From contig NC_134677.1 in assembly GCF_024713945.1 (NCBI RefSeq), positions 4,653,001-4,717,000 on the forward strand: a DNA stretch of 64,000 bases, given 5' to 3'. This DNA comes from Dermatophagoides farinae. Taxonomy: Eukaryota > Arthropoda > Arachnida > Sarcoptiformes > Pyroglyphidae. Position 1 is the first letter of the stretch; each line of letters begins with the position of its first letter. A program made the translations under genes and the position numbers. The notes below the pieces were generated by a model. That model saw nothing but the letters and a program-made list of their open reading frames with translations. It did not search any database and was not told the DNA's origin. Below are positions 40,148-54,200 of the stretch, in pieces.

Positions 40148-43100
40148 ATCGTGAACAAAAAGAAGAATTCGAGATTCGCGAATTTCTTGGTGAAAAAAAA
40201 ACTTTCTTTCACACCCATAATACAGATGGTCTTATCTAGTTACAATAGTTAAAATTAACAATATCATATACGAGGATTGTCTACAAGAATGTCGTTTCCC
40301 ATTTATTCTGTTGGGATTTTGTTATTTTGATAATAATTAGAAAGAAGAATTTTTCCTTTTGCTTCGTTAGCTCTGAATTATATTGCTCAATTCCAATAAT
40401 TGAATACCTTGTATATGTTTGCCATCATTGTCACACTTATCAACAAGAAAAATTCCATTAATTATGGATCAATCGTGTGAGTGTGTGAGTACAGGTGTCT
40501 TATATGTGAATATTTGTTGAAATTGTTAGGCAATTCCTGAACCAAAGAAAAAAAAGATAAATCAGGGTATCCAATGTAAATTATAATAGGATTTAAGGCT
40601 ACAATACTAATAGGAAAAAATTAAGAGCGTGATTACCAATCATAATGTCAAATATAGAAGAACATTTTTCTGCTAAAATTTTTCGTACAGTTTACCTGGT
40701 TCATACACACACACACACACATCCAATTAAATTTCATTCCCAAAATGATGATCAAAGAAAAAAATTAACACACAAGAAAAAAAAACTCGGCAATCATTAC
40801 ACTATGACATTGTTGAGCTGTCAACATATTTGAAATCAAATATATAAGAAAAATTTCCGGTTTTTCACAGCTTCATAATATCTTATTTTGTCATAAAGTT
40901 TAATGTCAAAATATCAATTGTGTGTTTGCGTTGTGTTGATTTGAATAAACGGAACTTTCAATTGTTGTTTGGATATCTGGTTTTTCTTTCCCTTTTTAAT
41001 GCCATAGTTGTCAATTATACACACACACACAATACACCAGCCAACCAGAAAAAATGACCGAACCATGTCAATCAGTTGGGCAAAAAAAAAATATTCAACT
41101 GGAATAGCAAAAAAAAATAAATGTTGTAAATGAATTGACTTTTTTACCCTCTGATCCTTGTCATTGAAATTAAGAAAAGAAAAAACTCAAGAATAACAAA
41201 CAAATGGAATTGTTCACACACACACGTACCGTGGTCAGTAACAATGAAAAAAAATATATAAAAATTTGAATAAAAAGATTTCTTTCTCATTCATATATTT
41301 TATTCACATGAAATTGATATAGCCGATCACCTCATAATAGCCACATTCCCGTTAATGCAAAACCATTTCCATCATTATTTTTCATTCGCAAATGACACAG
41401 GATAAACAACAACAAAAAAATTATAGCAAGGTCAACGGTGTTTTTTGTTGTATTTCTTTTCAAAACAGCAAATGAATGAGTGATAATATTAATTTGGTAG
41501 GAAAAATATAAAACAGCCAATATGAAAAAAAAGAGTTAAAGTTCTGGGGTCAACACTCATCGACTTAATAACTTTTCAGATGAATTTTTTTTCTTCACCA
41601 ATGTGAAAATGATATAACTGTCAAAACAACAAATGCCCACCATGGACATATACATATAGCCAACCAATTGGACTGACCATTTTCGTTATTTTAGCCAAAA
41701 ATATTGAATAGAATCCTTTTCGCCTATAATAATGATAATAATGATTCGTTGATTCATAGTTCATATGACAATTGCAGCTGTGTTCTCATTGTGATTTCTA
41801 TATATGAATGGAACAATGGCCAAATGAATGATCATCTCTCTCTCTCTCTCTTTCTATCATTTGGAACGACATTGATATTCGAGAACAGAAAAAACCTTCA
41901 ATTGTATGAGCATTACTTTAGGAGAAAATATTATTGAAAAAAGGCCAGCTTTGTTGAATGGGTATCAATTGAATGATAATGAGAAAGCTGATCCTTTTCA
42001 TTGATAAATTTCCAAAATGACCCATCCATTATCAATGATTGTTGATTGTTGCTGTTTTTTTTTGCCTACCATAATGTGAAAATTCGTGCCTTCTAATCGT
42101 GTTCAATAGTTTTTATCCAAAAAAAAACCGGTAGTCAATAACAACAAAAGATTTTCAAATTCGAAACAAAATTTATCATTATCGTATTATCATTTTAATT
42201 TGATAATTTTTTTTCAAACACGACAAATTACTTAAAATTGAAAATGAAAAAAAGAAATTTGTACAATAGTGTTAATTTTTTAATCAATGAAATTCTCAAT
42301 TAGACAATTACTATTTCAGGTAGATATGAATAGAACAGGAGTTTACAACAAATTCATCAACAAACAAACGTTTTATTTGTCAAATATACTTTTTAATTAA
42401 AAAATATAATCGAATTTCGATATCAATGAAATGAATAAACGATATCATTACAGGCAATGACAAATGGGTCACGCAATAAAACAATCTTTGTTACCGTCAA
42501 TAAAGTTGATTAAATTAATTATGTTGAACAGATGTAATTAGAAAAAAAACTAAACTATTTTTCAAGCATCTTAGATTGAGAAAAATTACGGTTATGAATC
42601 ATATTACTTCGTGTCCATTTCAATTTGATCAACCAAACATAAATTAATCATTCATTTTTTACCGTTGTTTTTTTTATTTACATTTTTCAACTGAAATCCA
42701 CTTTGTTTGTTTTCTGGTCACCTAAAAAAAAGGTTAATATATAAATATAAAATTCGGGTTGGGTCATTCATCCGATAGCTATTGTGTTTATTCAAAAATA
42801 AAAAAAAATTATTTAACATCGAATAATTAATTGGCAAAGATCAAGTTTCACACCTTGACCAGTAACAGAAATAAATTTTTTTTCTCGTTTATTTAACGTT
42901 GAACGACGAAGGTTTCAAATCCATATTTTTTTTTTGATTTAATTATTCATATTATATATAGAATTATCATGGTTGAATAGTATAACTTACTATATAAAAA
43001 CTTTTGTAAAAAATCTAAGCATCCGGAAAAAATATTGAATAGTTGGATAATGTTATTGTCTGAAATTCAATTTAATCTGGGTCGATTTATACGTGCACCT

Positions 43101-44593
43101 GCACACTTCAACAGAATGATCATCATTCAGCCATCAAAAAAAAAACATGCAAGTGAATAAAGAATTTTGAAAATGGCTGGTGCTTGCCAACAATATACAT
43201 GTTTAGCTTTTCTATTTTTTGTTATAATAATAATAATAATAAATGGAATTTTTTGATTATCCTGATGTTCAATGCAGCGCGAGAATTTTCGTCATTCTTC
43301 AATTTTTTTTTTCACAATACACCGTAAATGTACCGTGTGTTTCATGCGATGATGTACCACTGGAACTGTGCTTGATGGTTGGCAAAAAAATGCAAGCTGA
43401 CGCTATAGATTTTGTGTTCCCCATTCATAATACCCATCATGGATATATTAAATTATCGGTGTATTTTATATTGTTTTGATTTAATTATTGTTAAGCGATC
43501 TCTTTTTTTTACTTTTGTTTGACGTTTATTGAAAGATTCGAGAGAGTGTGAGCCATATAGTTAGTAAATAATCGCCGATACCAGCGTATCCGACCAAACT
43601 TTGGGAAAAGACATATGGTTATATACTGAAATTTTATTTTTTTTTCTATTTATATTTTGTGTACGAATCTCGAATCCCGAAGTTTTCGATAATCATGGGG
43701 TGATGATGACTGATTAGTTCAATAGTGCCCAAAATTTATCTTTCATTTATTTTTTTTCTAATACCGTTAATAATCAAATGGGGAGAGAGAGAGAGAGAGC
43801 TTAGTCCATTTAACATCAACTCGATTAACAATGAATTGAAATAAAACACAATAAGTCATTTAACTTGATTCTAAAACTGACTATAAAATGTCTATATGTA
43901 TGGTGTAGATATGTGTTTAATCGATCGATTGTTTTTTCCATTTATTTTATCATTTTTCAATATTATGAAAATTTAGACGATTCCAATAGTTATCGACGAT
44001 TGGAATATGCATCCAATTCTGTCTGTTGATGTTTGTTTTGTAACTGTATGTATGCCTGATGATTGTTCACGGATTTTGCACACACACACACACACACTAA
44101 CACACAACAGGGAATCTACATCAATAGTTGTCTATATCCTATAGTGAGAGAGAAATATATCTAAAAATTGACAAAGGGACAAAGGTCACTTAAATATTAT
44201 TGCACGTGATACACATAATATAATATGAATGTGACAGGTTTTGTATAAACGGAGGTAACCAAGTGTTATGATTGCTCGCTTTTTCTCTTGTTATCGATCG
44301 TTGTACGGGTCATTTGAGTGAAAAAGAGCGCACGTCATGAATAATAATAATAATAATAATAAAAGTGTTTTGTTTTGACAGCAAATTTTTCTATTAAATA
44401 TATCAAAATTTCATGATAATAAACGTAATCGTTTAACGTAACGAAAGGAGTAATAAAATGATTTTTATTTACATTCATTCCCAATCGATGACAATAGTCG
44501 ACAACATTTTACGAACAAACATTTTTATACATGTATGACATCAATTGATAAGTATGTACATGTATATTGCATATAAGAATGATAATTCATTCA
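40148..44593. other. Interval between the LINE fragment and CBF-beta, no gene seen
   Basis: AT-rich DNA with CA tracts (40706-40720, 41020-41030, 44080-44097), a CT tract (41839-41851) and a GA tract (about 43782-43798). Open frames are short, for example 43243-43479 on the plus strand, and resemble no family I know. Confidence 0.5.
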
Positions 44594-44599
44594 TTTATT
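44594..44599 (-). terminator. Candidate polyadenylation signal of CBF-beta
   Basis: Minus-strand AATAAA about 71 nt beyond the proposed terminal stop (44670-44672). It supports 44670-44873 being a last exon. Confidence 0.5.
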
Positions 44600-44669
44600 T
44601 ACAAAAATTATGATGCTTGAATTTTGAAATAAATTCAAAATAGAGACAAAAAATTGACAAAAAATACTG

Positions 44670-47600
44670 TCAATGTTTTTTAACAGTTGCCTGATGATGA
44701 TGACGATGTGGATGGTGGTGATGATGATTTTCCGAATGATTATGATGATGATGATTGCGATGATTATGATGATTATGGTTAGGATGTCCATGATTACCAG
44801 CATGATGGTGATTATTATTATTATGATTGGACATGTTTCCGCTGAGAATATTCTCGATATGATATTTTCGAAGCTATATAAAAAATAAATTAAAAAAAAA
44901 TTGATAAGAATCAAATATGAACAACAGAATGTAGATTAAATTCAAATGGAAAATTGATGTTTTGTTCGAACTATCAAAATGGAAACTTATTTTATATAAT
45001 CTTGATATTGGATCAAAGAAAAAAAATTCACAAATCCAGATATTTATGATGTTCATGTTGTACGGATATTGATGCACGCGTTTCGAATTCAGATTGTTTG
45101 CCAAAAAATCTATTGAATCAAATCACGAATAGACACACACATTCGGGCACACTCACTAAATATATACTTCATCTCACACTCAATTAGAATCGAATAATAA
45201 GCCTATAATGACATGTTAATATTGTAATTGGCAACGATTCTCATTGTCATCATCATCGCTGTCGTCATGATGATGATAACAAGAAGTATTTTTGTAGATT
45301 TTAGAACATTAGCCGTTGGCAACACGCGCTCACACATTCATTTTTAGTAATTCGGATGTCGACTGATTTATATATTTAAAAAATGATATGATTCAAAGAA
45401 AAAAATGATGATGACAGAATCACATCGAAAAATAAGAAACAGAGCGCAGAATTGGCCACGTGTCATTTGTCATTTTTTTTTGCCTTAACAAACGCGTGCT
45501 CCAAGTCACTTGAGCATACAATTAGCTAGTATTATTAGACATTGTCCATTATAACAAATACATACGTAAATATATTTTCTGCTTGAAGCCGTTTTCTCTG
45601 GATCCATGGATCCAAAATATGATCGACAATAGATTCAAGCTTGATTTAGCTGCTATTGCTATAGTTTGTCAATACGTGTGACAAGTCATTCAACTTGTTA
45701 AAAAACCTGATTAATAGTGATTTGATTAGCTGTTATTTGAAAATGAAGGGGAGGAAATACGAATATACAAGGGGATTGGTCATGTGTCCTATCCATTCAT
45801 GTATAGATTTTTTTTTCTATTCTATTAATGAATTTTTTTTCAGTTTCTGGATTTGTGTATGTGAAATTCGTTGGTTCGATACTGCAACAAAAAAAAGAAA
45901 CAGGAGAAAAAACACGAACGGTTTTTTTTCTGTTCACAGTGTAACAATATCATTGCATATATATATTTTTTTCGTGTTTGTTCACCATCATCATACGCGA
46001 ATGTATCCTAATATCATGTTATTATTGTTTGCATACAATTACAACAGCACAATCGAAGGGAATCGAATATCAGCAACAGCAGTCAACATTCATCACATTT
46101 TTTTGTTGTTAGTTTTTTTTTGTTTGATTGGACAATGTATCTGAATGTAAAGATTTTTTATATTACATTTCTCATCACATTCTCAGTCATGAAAACGAAG
46201 TGCAAACCAATTAGACATTGTTGATATGTGTGAAAGAATAAAGATGATACATACAAACATAGTCACACACATACTAATGATAATAAACAAGCCAAACAAA
46301 CTAACAAACGTAAAATTGTAAACGATTGCGTGCCAAAAATGCGTTTTTATTGTTCTTCAATCATTGTATGTAACAGTATTTGTTAGTTTATATTTGTTGG
46401 TGTGTTTGTGTGTTTGCTATGAGCATCATCATCATCATCATCATCATCAATCAATGATCATTCGTGCAATTTCCGATCAACACGGCATTGTAAAATGAAG
46501 GGAAAAAACCAAACAAATGAAATTGAATCGCGAAATAGATAGCAAGCGAATGAAGAACATATATGAAGAATGAATAAAAAAATTTTTTTCATGAAAATAA
46601 AATAAAAACCACCACATCCACACATATATAGACAGAAATATATATATGCGGTGGACAAAAGGTGATGCGATAGATTTGATATTTATGTATGCAATCAATG
46701 CCGCTCAACATTGACCAATCAACCAATCGGCCGACCAACACTGACATGTTAATTGTACAAATAGAATGCTATTCAACAACATTTCAAGTTATCGGTTATA
46801 TACGAATGCAACTTTGATTCGTTTCCGACATAAATATCTAAAATATCTATTGGTTTGTCGATGAACAAAGAGCATGAAAGAAAAAGAGGTGCCAAAAACA
46901 AAGTATTTCGAGGCTATATAAACGAATAAATAATGGACAATGGAGAGATGAACATTTTGTGGCTCTACAATTCGGTGTCTTTGTCAAATATATCATTCAT
47001 ACCATAGACTTTCAAATATGGTAATGATATGTTGTGTAACAATTAAATTCAACTACACACATACTGACACAAGCAGAGAGAATAATGTTGTATGATAATA
47101 AAAATTGAAATCAAAATGTTATCCTAAGAAAGAATAGGGAGAAAAAAAATTCTTTCTTACCTCGCCTTTACTTAGATTGGCTGGTGTAGTCGTTGTGGCC
47201 AATGTGGTTGTCGCCGTTGATGTTATCGTTGCTGTTGCGGTAGTGGTCATTGTAGTCGTCGCCGTCGTGATCATAGCAGCTGCTGCCGTATTATTATTAT
47301 TATTGGAATTAGCATTATTTGTATTGGAATTATTTTTCTTCTGATGTTCAGCTTGCGCTAATTTATATAGCCGTTGTCTTTCTTCGAATTCTCTCATTCG
47401 TAATTTATATTGTTCAATTTGTTGCCTTAAGATTGCATCCTCGATTCGGCCACGATCTTCATCATATTCTAAACAACCAACACCATCCAGACGTTCGAGA
47501 TCAATATAGCCACGCCATCGTATACATACGCCATCGATTATCATTGATGATCGTATATGAACCTTAAAATAGATGAAAAAAAATTGATTGAATAATAATA

Positions 47601-48172
47601 ATAATAATAATGATAATAGATATATCAACGAATAACAGGAAGCTTTATGATGTTGAATGAAACGATTTCCGTTTTTTTTCTGCAATGAACAATAACAAAT
47701 GTCATCTTTCAATAATGATTGATACGGAAATGAAACAAATTAAAAATATCCAATTTTAGTCACATACTGGTAGATTCTTTCATTGTTATTAACAATCATG
47801 TTGTTGGATATGATTTGATCACAAACAAACACATTTGACGGAAACGAACAAACAGAAAGACAAGGAATTTTTCACCATTCCACACTGAAATGAAATGTTT
47901 TGAGCCAAAACATTCAATTGAACATATAGACATATGGTAGTCATGATTCATGTTTTACTAATGAAAGCTATAATTAATCGAGATATAATCTAAGCCATTC
48001 AACAATCATTACATCCATATGTACGCGTCATAATAGTTCAAAAATTCAAGTTTCAAAAAATTTTTCCTGCTGAAAATTTAATTCTAGCCTGTAGACAGTC
48101 AAAATTTGATGATTGGAACAAGAATGTCACCGCCACTCTGTGTCGTACCATTTAATAACACAGCTAAAATAA

Positions 48173-48223
<51 letters not shown>

Positions 48224-51200
48224 ATGACCTTTTCCATTGTTTGAACTTTGATTTTTAAACAAAATTATTCTCGACACGCGCCAGAATATGTATTGGCCTT
48301 TGGGCGATATACATGCGATAGAATCATCATGTACAATAATACCAGAAGCAGAAGCACAGTACTTTTATCATACACATGTTTTTATTTTCAACAAGGAAAA
48401 AGAAATAGATTTCACTCAAACCAAAGCTAGTGGATCAAGCCTAAATAAACTGTCCAAGCAAAAGGGAGAACGCATCTCAAATTGAAAAAAAAAACAAAGT
48501 GAAAGCATCGGTTCTCCACATGTTTTGTTCAACTTATCTCTCCATACTTCCATGATTCATTCATCCATACGACGATCATCATTATCATCATGGAATGATG
48601 CATCTAGAGGTACAGAAAAAAAACTAGGAAATTAGATGAAAAAAATTATCATTCGCTCGATTTGGTTTCTCGGTTTTTGCCGAATACAGTGGGTACTCGA
48701 CTTACGGAAAAAATTTTTTTAATTTGAAATTCTAAACTTTTCCAACCAAAAAAGAATGCAGAACCAGCCAATGATGATTTTTTTTTTGTTGTCAAATAAA
48801 CTAATAAATAAAATTATCATAAATGATGAATTTCAACCGGACATTAAAAATTTTTTTCCGCATACTCGAAAATCTATCATTTATTCAAATTGATTCCATA
48901 AATTTGAATAAAAACATCCTCTGTACATTATATTCTTTAAAATGTTACAAATTCGAGTTACGAACATTATTCTTGAATGCAATTGTTCGTAAGTAGAGTG
49001 TCCACTGTATATCTATCTATACAGGATGCTGCTACTGTGTTGTGTCATACACACATACAAACACACACACACACACGCAGACTCGTCCAATTTGAACCAT
49101 AAAGAATTCTAAACGGAAATATTTTTTTTTCACTAAATTCTAATCTATATTTGTGTGTGCTATATATAGAGCGAATTTTTATTTCATGCTATGGATACGA
49201 ATATTCTGTATGAGATCACCCATTGAGGAGGGAATATAAAGCGTAAAGAATGCCACTCTATATATAACTTGTGATGATTAACTAAAAGAGAGAAAATTTT
49301 CGAATGATTTGGATCATTCACTTGGATCGGGGATTTTGAGTCAAAGAATTTTTCTTTTTTTTTTTTTTTTTTTTTGGTTAGTTGATATGTGTGTATGAGG
49401 AGCTAAAAAAAATGTAATGCACAACATTTATATGGTTGTATATGGGAATGGAAAAAAAAGTTGTTTATTTCATGTGTGAATCACATATTTTCTTCGGCAT
49501 TCATACCAACAACGGCCATAGTCAAGCAAAACGAACGTTTGATACCAAAAATCTTATATGATAATTTTTGCTGGAAAAATATCATAAAATTAAAAAATTA
49601 TTGATAAAATTATATATTGAGCAAGAATAACTAAAAAAACAACGATAACACTACAATGAAGATATCCCAGCAAATGAAATGAAAAAATACAAGGTTCCAT
49701 TTACAAAATAATTTCCATAATGGCCTGCCACAACACCATATAAACATCATCATATAAAACAACGATTGCACATCATCATCATCATCAACAACAACATAGA
49801 CGTGCAATTAGGATTCTTTATAATTTGTTATTGTGAAAATATTCTGCTTTCACTTTCTTTTTGGTAGTCGTTTGGTTTTGTTGTTGTTGCTGTAGTTTGA
49901 ATTCATTTATTTGCTTGGTTAGTGCTTAATATATTTTTATGTGACGGAATTCAGGCAGCCAACCAAACCAAAAAAAAAAAAAAAAAAAAATAAATAAGTA
50001 AAAGTTGAAAACCCGAAAATAGGAAACAAACCGGGCCCCTGAAAAAGTCTGTTTCAATTTTTTTTCTTGATTTTATAATCATCATCGTGTGATTGTATGA
50101 GCAAAAAAAAATATTTAAACACAAACTTATAATCAAAAAAACATAAGAATTGAGATGTCTGTCAATTCAATCAAACAAGAAAAAAAGAAAGAAAGAAACA
50201 GACTATTACACTCGAAGTTGTAGTTTTTGATAATGTCGTTCGTGAAAAAAATTTAATGATGATAACACCATGTATATGGTTTTATTTCATTCGCAATACT
50301 TGCGCAAAAAAAAACAATTAAAAACTAAAAATCTCACATTTGAAAACGAAAAACACAACACACACACACAGAGAGAGAGAGATATAAACACCCATCATCA
50401 TCATAATCATATTTACAAAATTACTGAAAAGAAATCAGTTATACTGACTGATATCTGATATGATATGGGTTGGAGATGTGGATCGTAAAAAAAAAATTTA
50501 CATGCATATAAAAAAAATTCAAAACTATCAGGCAAGACGGAAATAGATAACATGATGATGATGATGATGACATTGTTGAAGACAAAGATTTTTTTATGAC
50601 AAAATTGATGACGACATCATAATGATTATGATCATTATTTTGAATCGAAAAATTTCTAATGAAAAAAAAATCTTAAAGCTACTGTAATGATGGTATAGTC
50701 ATTGTTTGTTTGATTATGGCAATTTTTTTTTTTTGGTTTTTAAATTTTTTTATTTGTTATTTTTTCTTGTCGGCTTTAGTGGTAATGATAACCGGTCGTC
50801 AACCGAACTGATGTAGAAAAGAGAGAAGACAACATCATCATCATGGTTGTCGGTTTTTCTTTTGTCATTTGTCCAGAAGTCACACACACACACACAGGTT
50901 TTGGTTTTTAATAATCCAAAAAAAAAATACAAGATAATTGCTTTAGGGAATAGACTTCATTATATTGTATATTGTATATAGTTTCAATTCAATAAATGAC
51001 CATGGATTTATTCATCTGTTTCAAAAAAAAATTGGTGTCATATATGAAAATAAAAAAAAATTTCCCATAAACATATGAAGAGATAAGATAATATTTAAAG
51101 TAGATGTGAATGTAGTAGTCAATCACAAAGGTAGTTGAATTATTACCAGTTTTAATTACTAAAGAAGAAACAATCATCATTATTTTCATTGAATTCTGCC

Positions 51201-54200
51201 AAAATAAGAGGTTATCTCTATTTAATCTTTGATAAATAAAAAAAAAAAATTTTCCGCTTGGATGTCAGGGATCAATGTATGATTTTATTATTGTGTTGAA
51301 CGACAAAAAAAGTTAATATTGGCCAAACGAATAAAGAACAACATTCTAATCAATAACTACATTGTCTTAACTCGAATAATTGTTAACGAATCGTATATTC
51401 ATTTTTTTCTATGGCTCAATTATATATATAATTGGTATACCACACAAAGTTCAAAACATTTTATGAAAATTGGAACAATCAAAACAAAAATTGATGACTG
51501 AAGAAAAGAAACAACCAAAATTATTATGAACAAGAACAACAAGAAATGTGTAAAAAATACATATTGGCTAATAATATGGTTCATCATTATCATCATCATT
51601 ATTTTTCTGTATTCGATACATAGATGTGCATCGATAATGATGATGATGATCGACTTTCAAAAAAAATTTCGAGATAAGAAATTTAAAATTTATTCAAAAA
51701 TATTAGAAAAAAAATGAATTTGCATCACAATTTTTATTTTCTCTAATTTGAAAATCTTATGATCATCAATGATGATTGTCATGATTAGCGTCATGGTCTA
51801 TGGATATTTGGTGGTATAGATATTTAAAACAAGGCGAGAGTTTAGATCATTTAGATAATTAAATGATAGTTGGTCTCTGGTAATGGTATTTGTATGTGTG
51901 TGTGTGTGATTATAATCATCATCTTAATTATTATAATCGTTATATGGATGATATCAATATTAAATTGGCTAGCCATCAAACGACATGCATTCTTGACGAT
52001 TATGGCTTACCAATCATTTCTTCACCATGTCATAATGGTATTTAGCTCAACAACAAAAAAACGTATCAGATAACTATCGTTAGTTTGTGCAATATAATTG
52101 TTATATCGTGTGTTTAGGTTTCAGAACCATGAAAAAATAACAAATTTTTAAGGAGAGAATTTTTTGAAATAAAAAAAAATTTGAAAAAATTGAATAATTA
52201 ACTCAAACATTCAATGATCAACGATAAACACTGAAAAAAAACCAAAATTTAATCATTTACTATTTAATATTTTGTGTATTACATACTAACAGAACAGGTG
52301 ACAACTTGTCACATAGGTATATATCCTTTATATTTGTCGGTAACAAATGACAAATTAGTAATGACAAAATACGACAATCAAATCAAGACAGATGGAAAAC
52401 GACGATGAATTTTTTTTTGCTTTCTGTATACAAAAACACATTTATAATCACAGACAGATTAAATGAGTGTTTGTGATTGTTGTGTGTGTGTGTGTGTGTG
52501 TGTATAAATTGTTTCTTGGCTTGTTTTTATAATTTGGCGCCATTAAAACTATTATTATTATTATCATTATTGTTATTATTAGGACCATCAACCAAAGAGA
52601 AAAATAAAAACAATGACCAGAAACGTGCTTTTCATTGACATATTCAACAAATAACTGTTACAACATACACGATTGACTGACTATGGTATGTGTGTGTTTG
52701 TTGGAATAAACTTAAACCATTTATCACTATTGTTGTTAAGAGTATGAAATAAGTTATTATATAAACAAAAGAAACGAACGAACCAAATCACGATAATGTT
52801 TGTATTTCAAATTTTTTTTTAATGATGTCGATATGTTTTACAGATACGATTATCATCAACATCAACAACAACATGGTAGATCATTTGTTTGCCATGATGT
52901 AAAAACAAATGAATGTTTAGAAAAAACACACACACACACACACACACGCACACACAGACAAATTTTTTTTTCTTCATACATTCATACGGATCGAATTATC
53001 ATCATCTTTTTTTTCGTATTTGTTTTCATCATTACAAATCCAGAACGAAAAAAAATGAAAATAAAACGAAAACGGTACCAAGTTTTTGTTTATTCTCACC
53101 ATTTTCAGTTTTGTATATGGTGATATTTTTTTTTATTATCATTCGTGATAAAGTTACTTGTATTGGATTCTCATACATTGGAAATAAAAAAAAAGTGGAA
53201 AAACAGAAATAAAAACACCACATTTTAGCCGTTGATTGTATTTGGCAGTGATTTTTTTTTCACTGTTTGGTTAGTTGTGTGTGTGTGTGCTAAAATCGTA
53301 TGATTATCACAGATGAAACACACACACACATATAAATGAAATGGATTTGTTTCAATTGTATATCCGTATACAATATCATAATATGATTCGTAAACGATCA
53401 CTATCATGAACCTAACTAACAACATCACAATAATAATAATAATAATGATCATAATAATCACACTGATAAAAACCTAAACCTAATCATTATCATTAATTAG
53501 TGTCAAAAGAGAGATGTATAGTGAAACAAAAGAAAAAAAATTAACAACGACCCGGTATATTAGATATATCAGTATCGGATTTCAAAACCTTTAGGGCATT
53601 GATTTTTTTTGCCAACAATTTTGGTCAAAGGTAAAAAAAAACTTTTAAAATTTATCCATAACGATAACCACCATCATCACTATTATCATCATCATCATCA
53701 TCATCATTATTATTGTTATTACCTAAAAAATATAAAGACAATACAGCAATTATACCGCAGAAAAAACATTGATTTAAAAACTTGAAACAAAATATATGAA
53801 AATTTTTTTTTTGAAAAATGAATGAAAAATTTAAACAAGGTGTGTTTTTTTCTTCGTTTTCATTTACTACAGACTGTGCTAAAGAAAGATTGGCGCCAAT
53901 TGCCGATTGTGGCCTAGCCACATTCAGTTTTTTTTTCATTCATTCATTCATTCATCTCTCTTGGTTAATTCAAGACAGAAAAAAAATGGCAAAAAAAAAT
54001 TTCAGATTTTTTTTTGTTAACAAAAAAAAATTAGAGGTTTCACCCGATTGATCATTAAATGAATGAATGAAAACAAGAGCAATTATTTCATCTCATCATA
54101 AATGCACAAACACACACACACCAGAAGAATTAAGATCCTAATCATACACAGCATACACACACACACGACTGATTGGCAAGTTTTTTTCTGTTGTTGTTAT

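Noticed and set aside
45695-46144. 149-codon plus-strand open frame inside CBF-beta intron 4
   Set aside because: Statistically long for AT-rich DNA, but the residues are mostly Phe/Ile/His from T-runs and CAT repeats, the start is TTG, and no domain is visible. Transcript data could reopen it.
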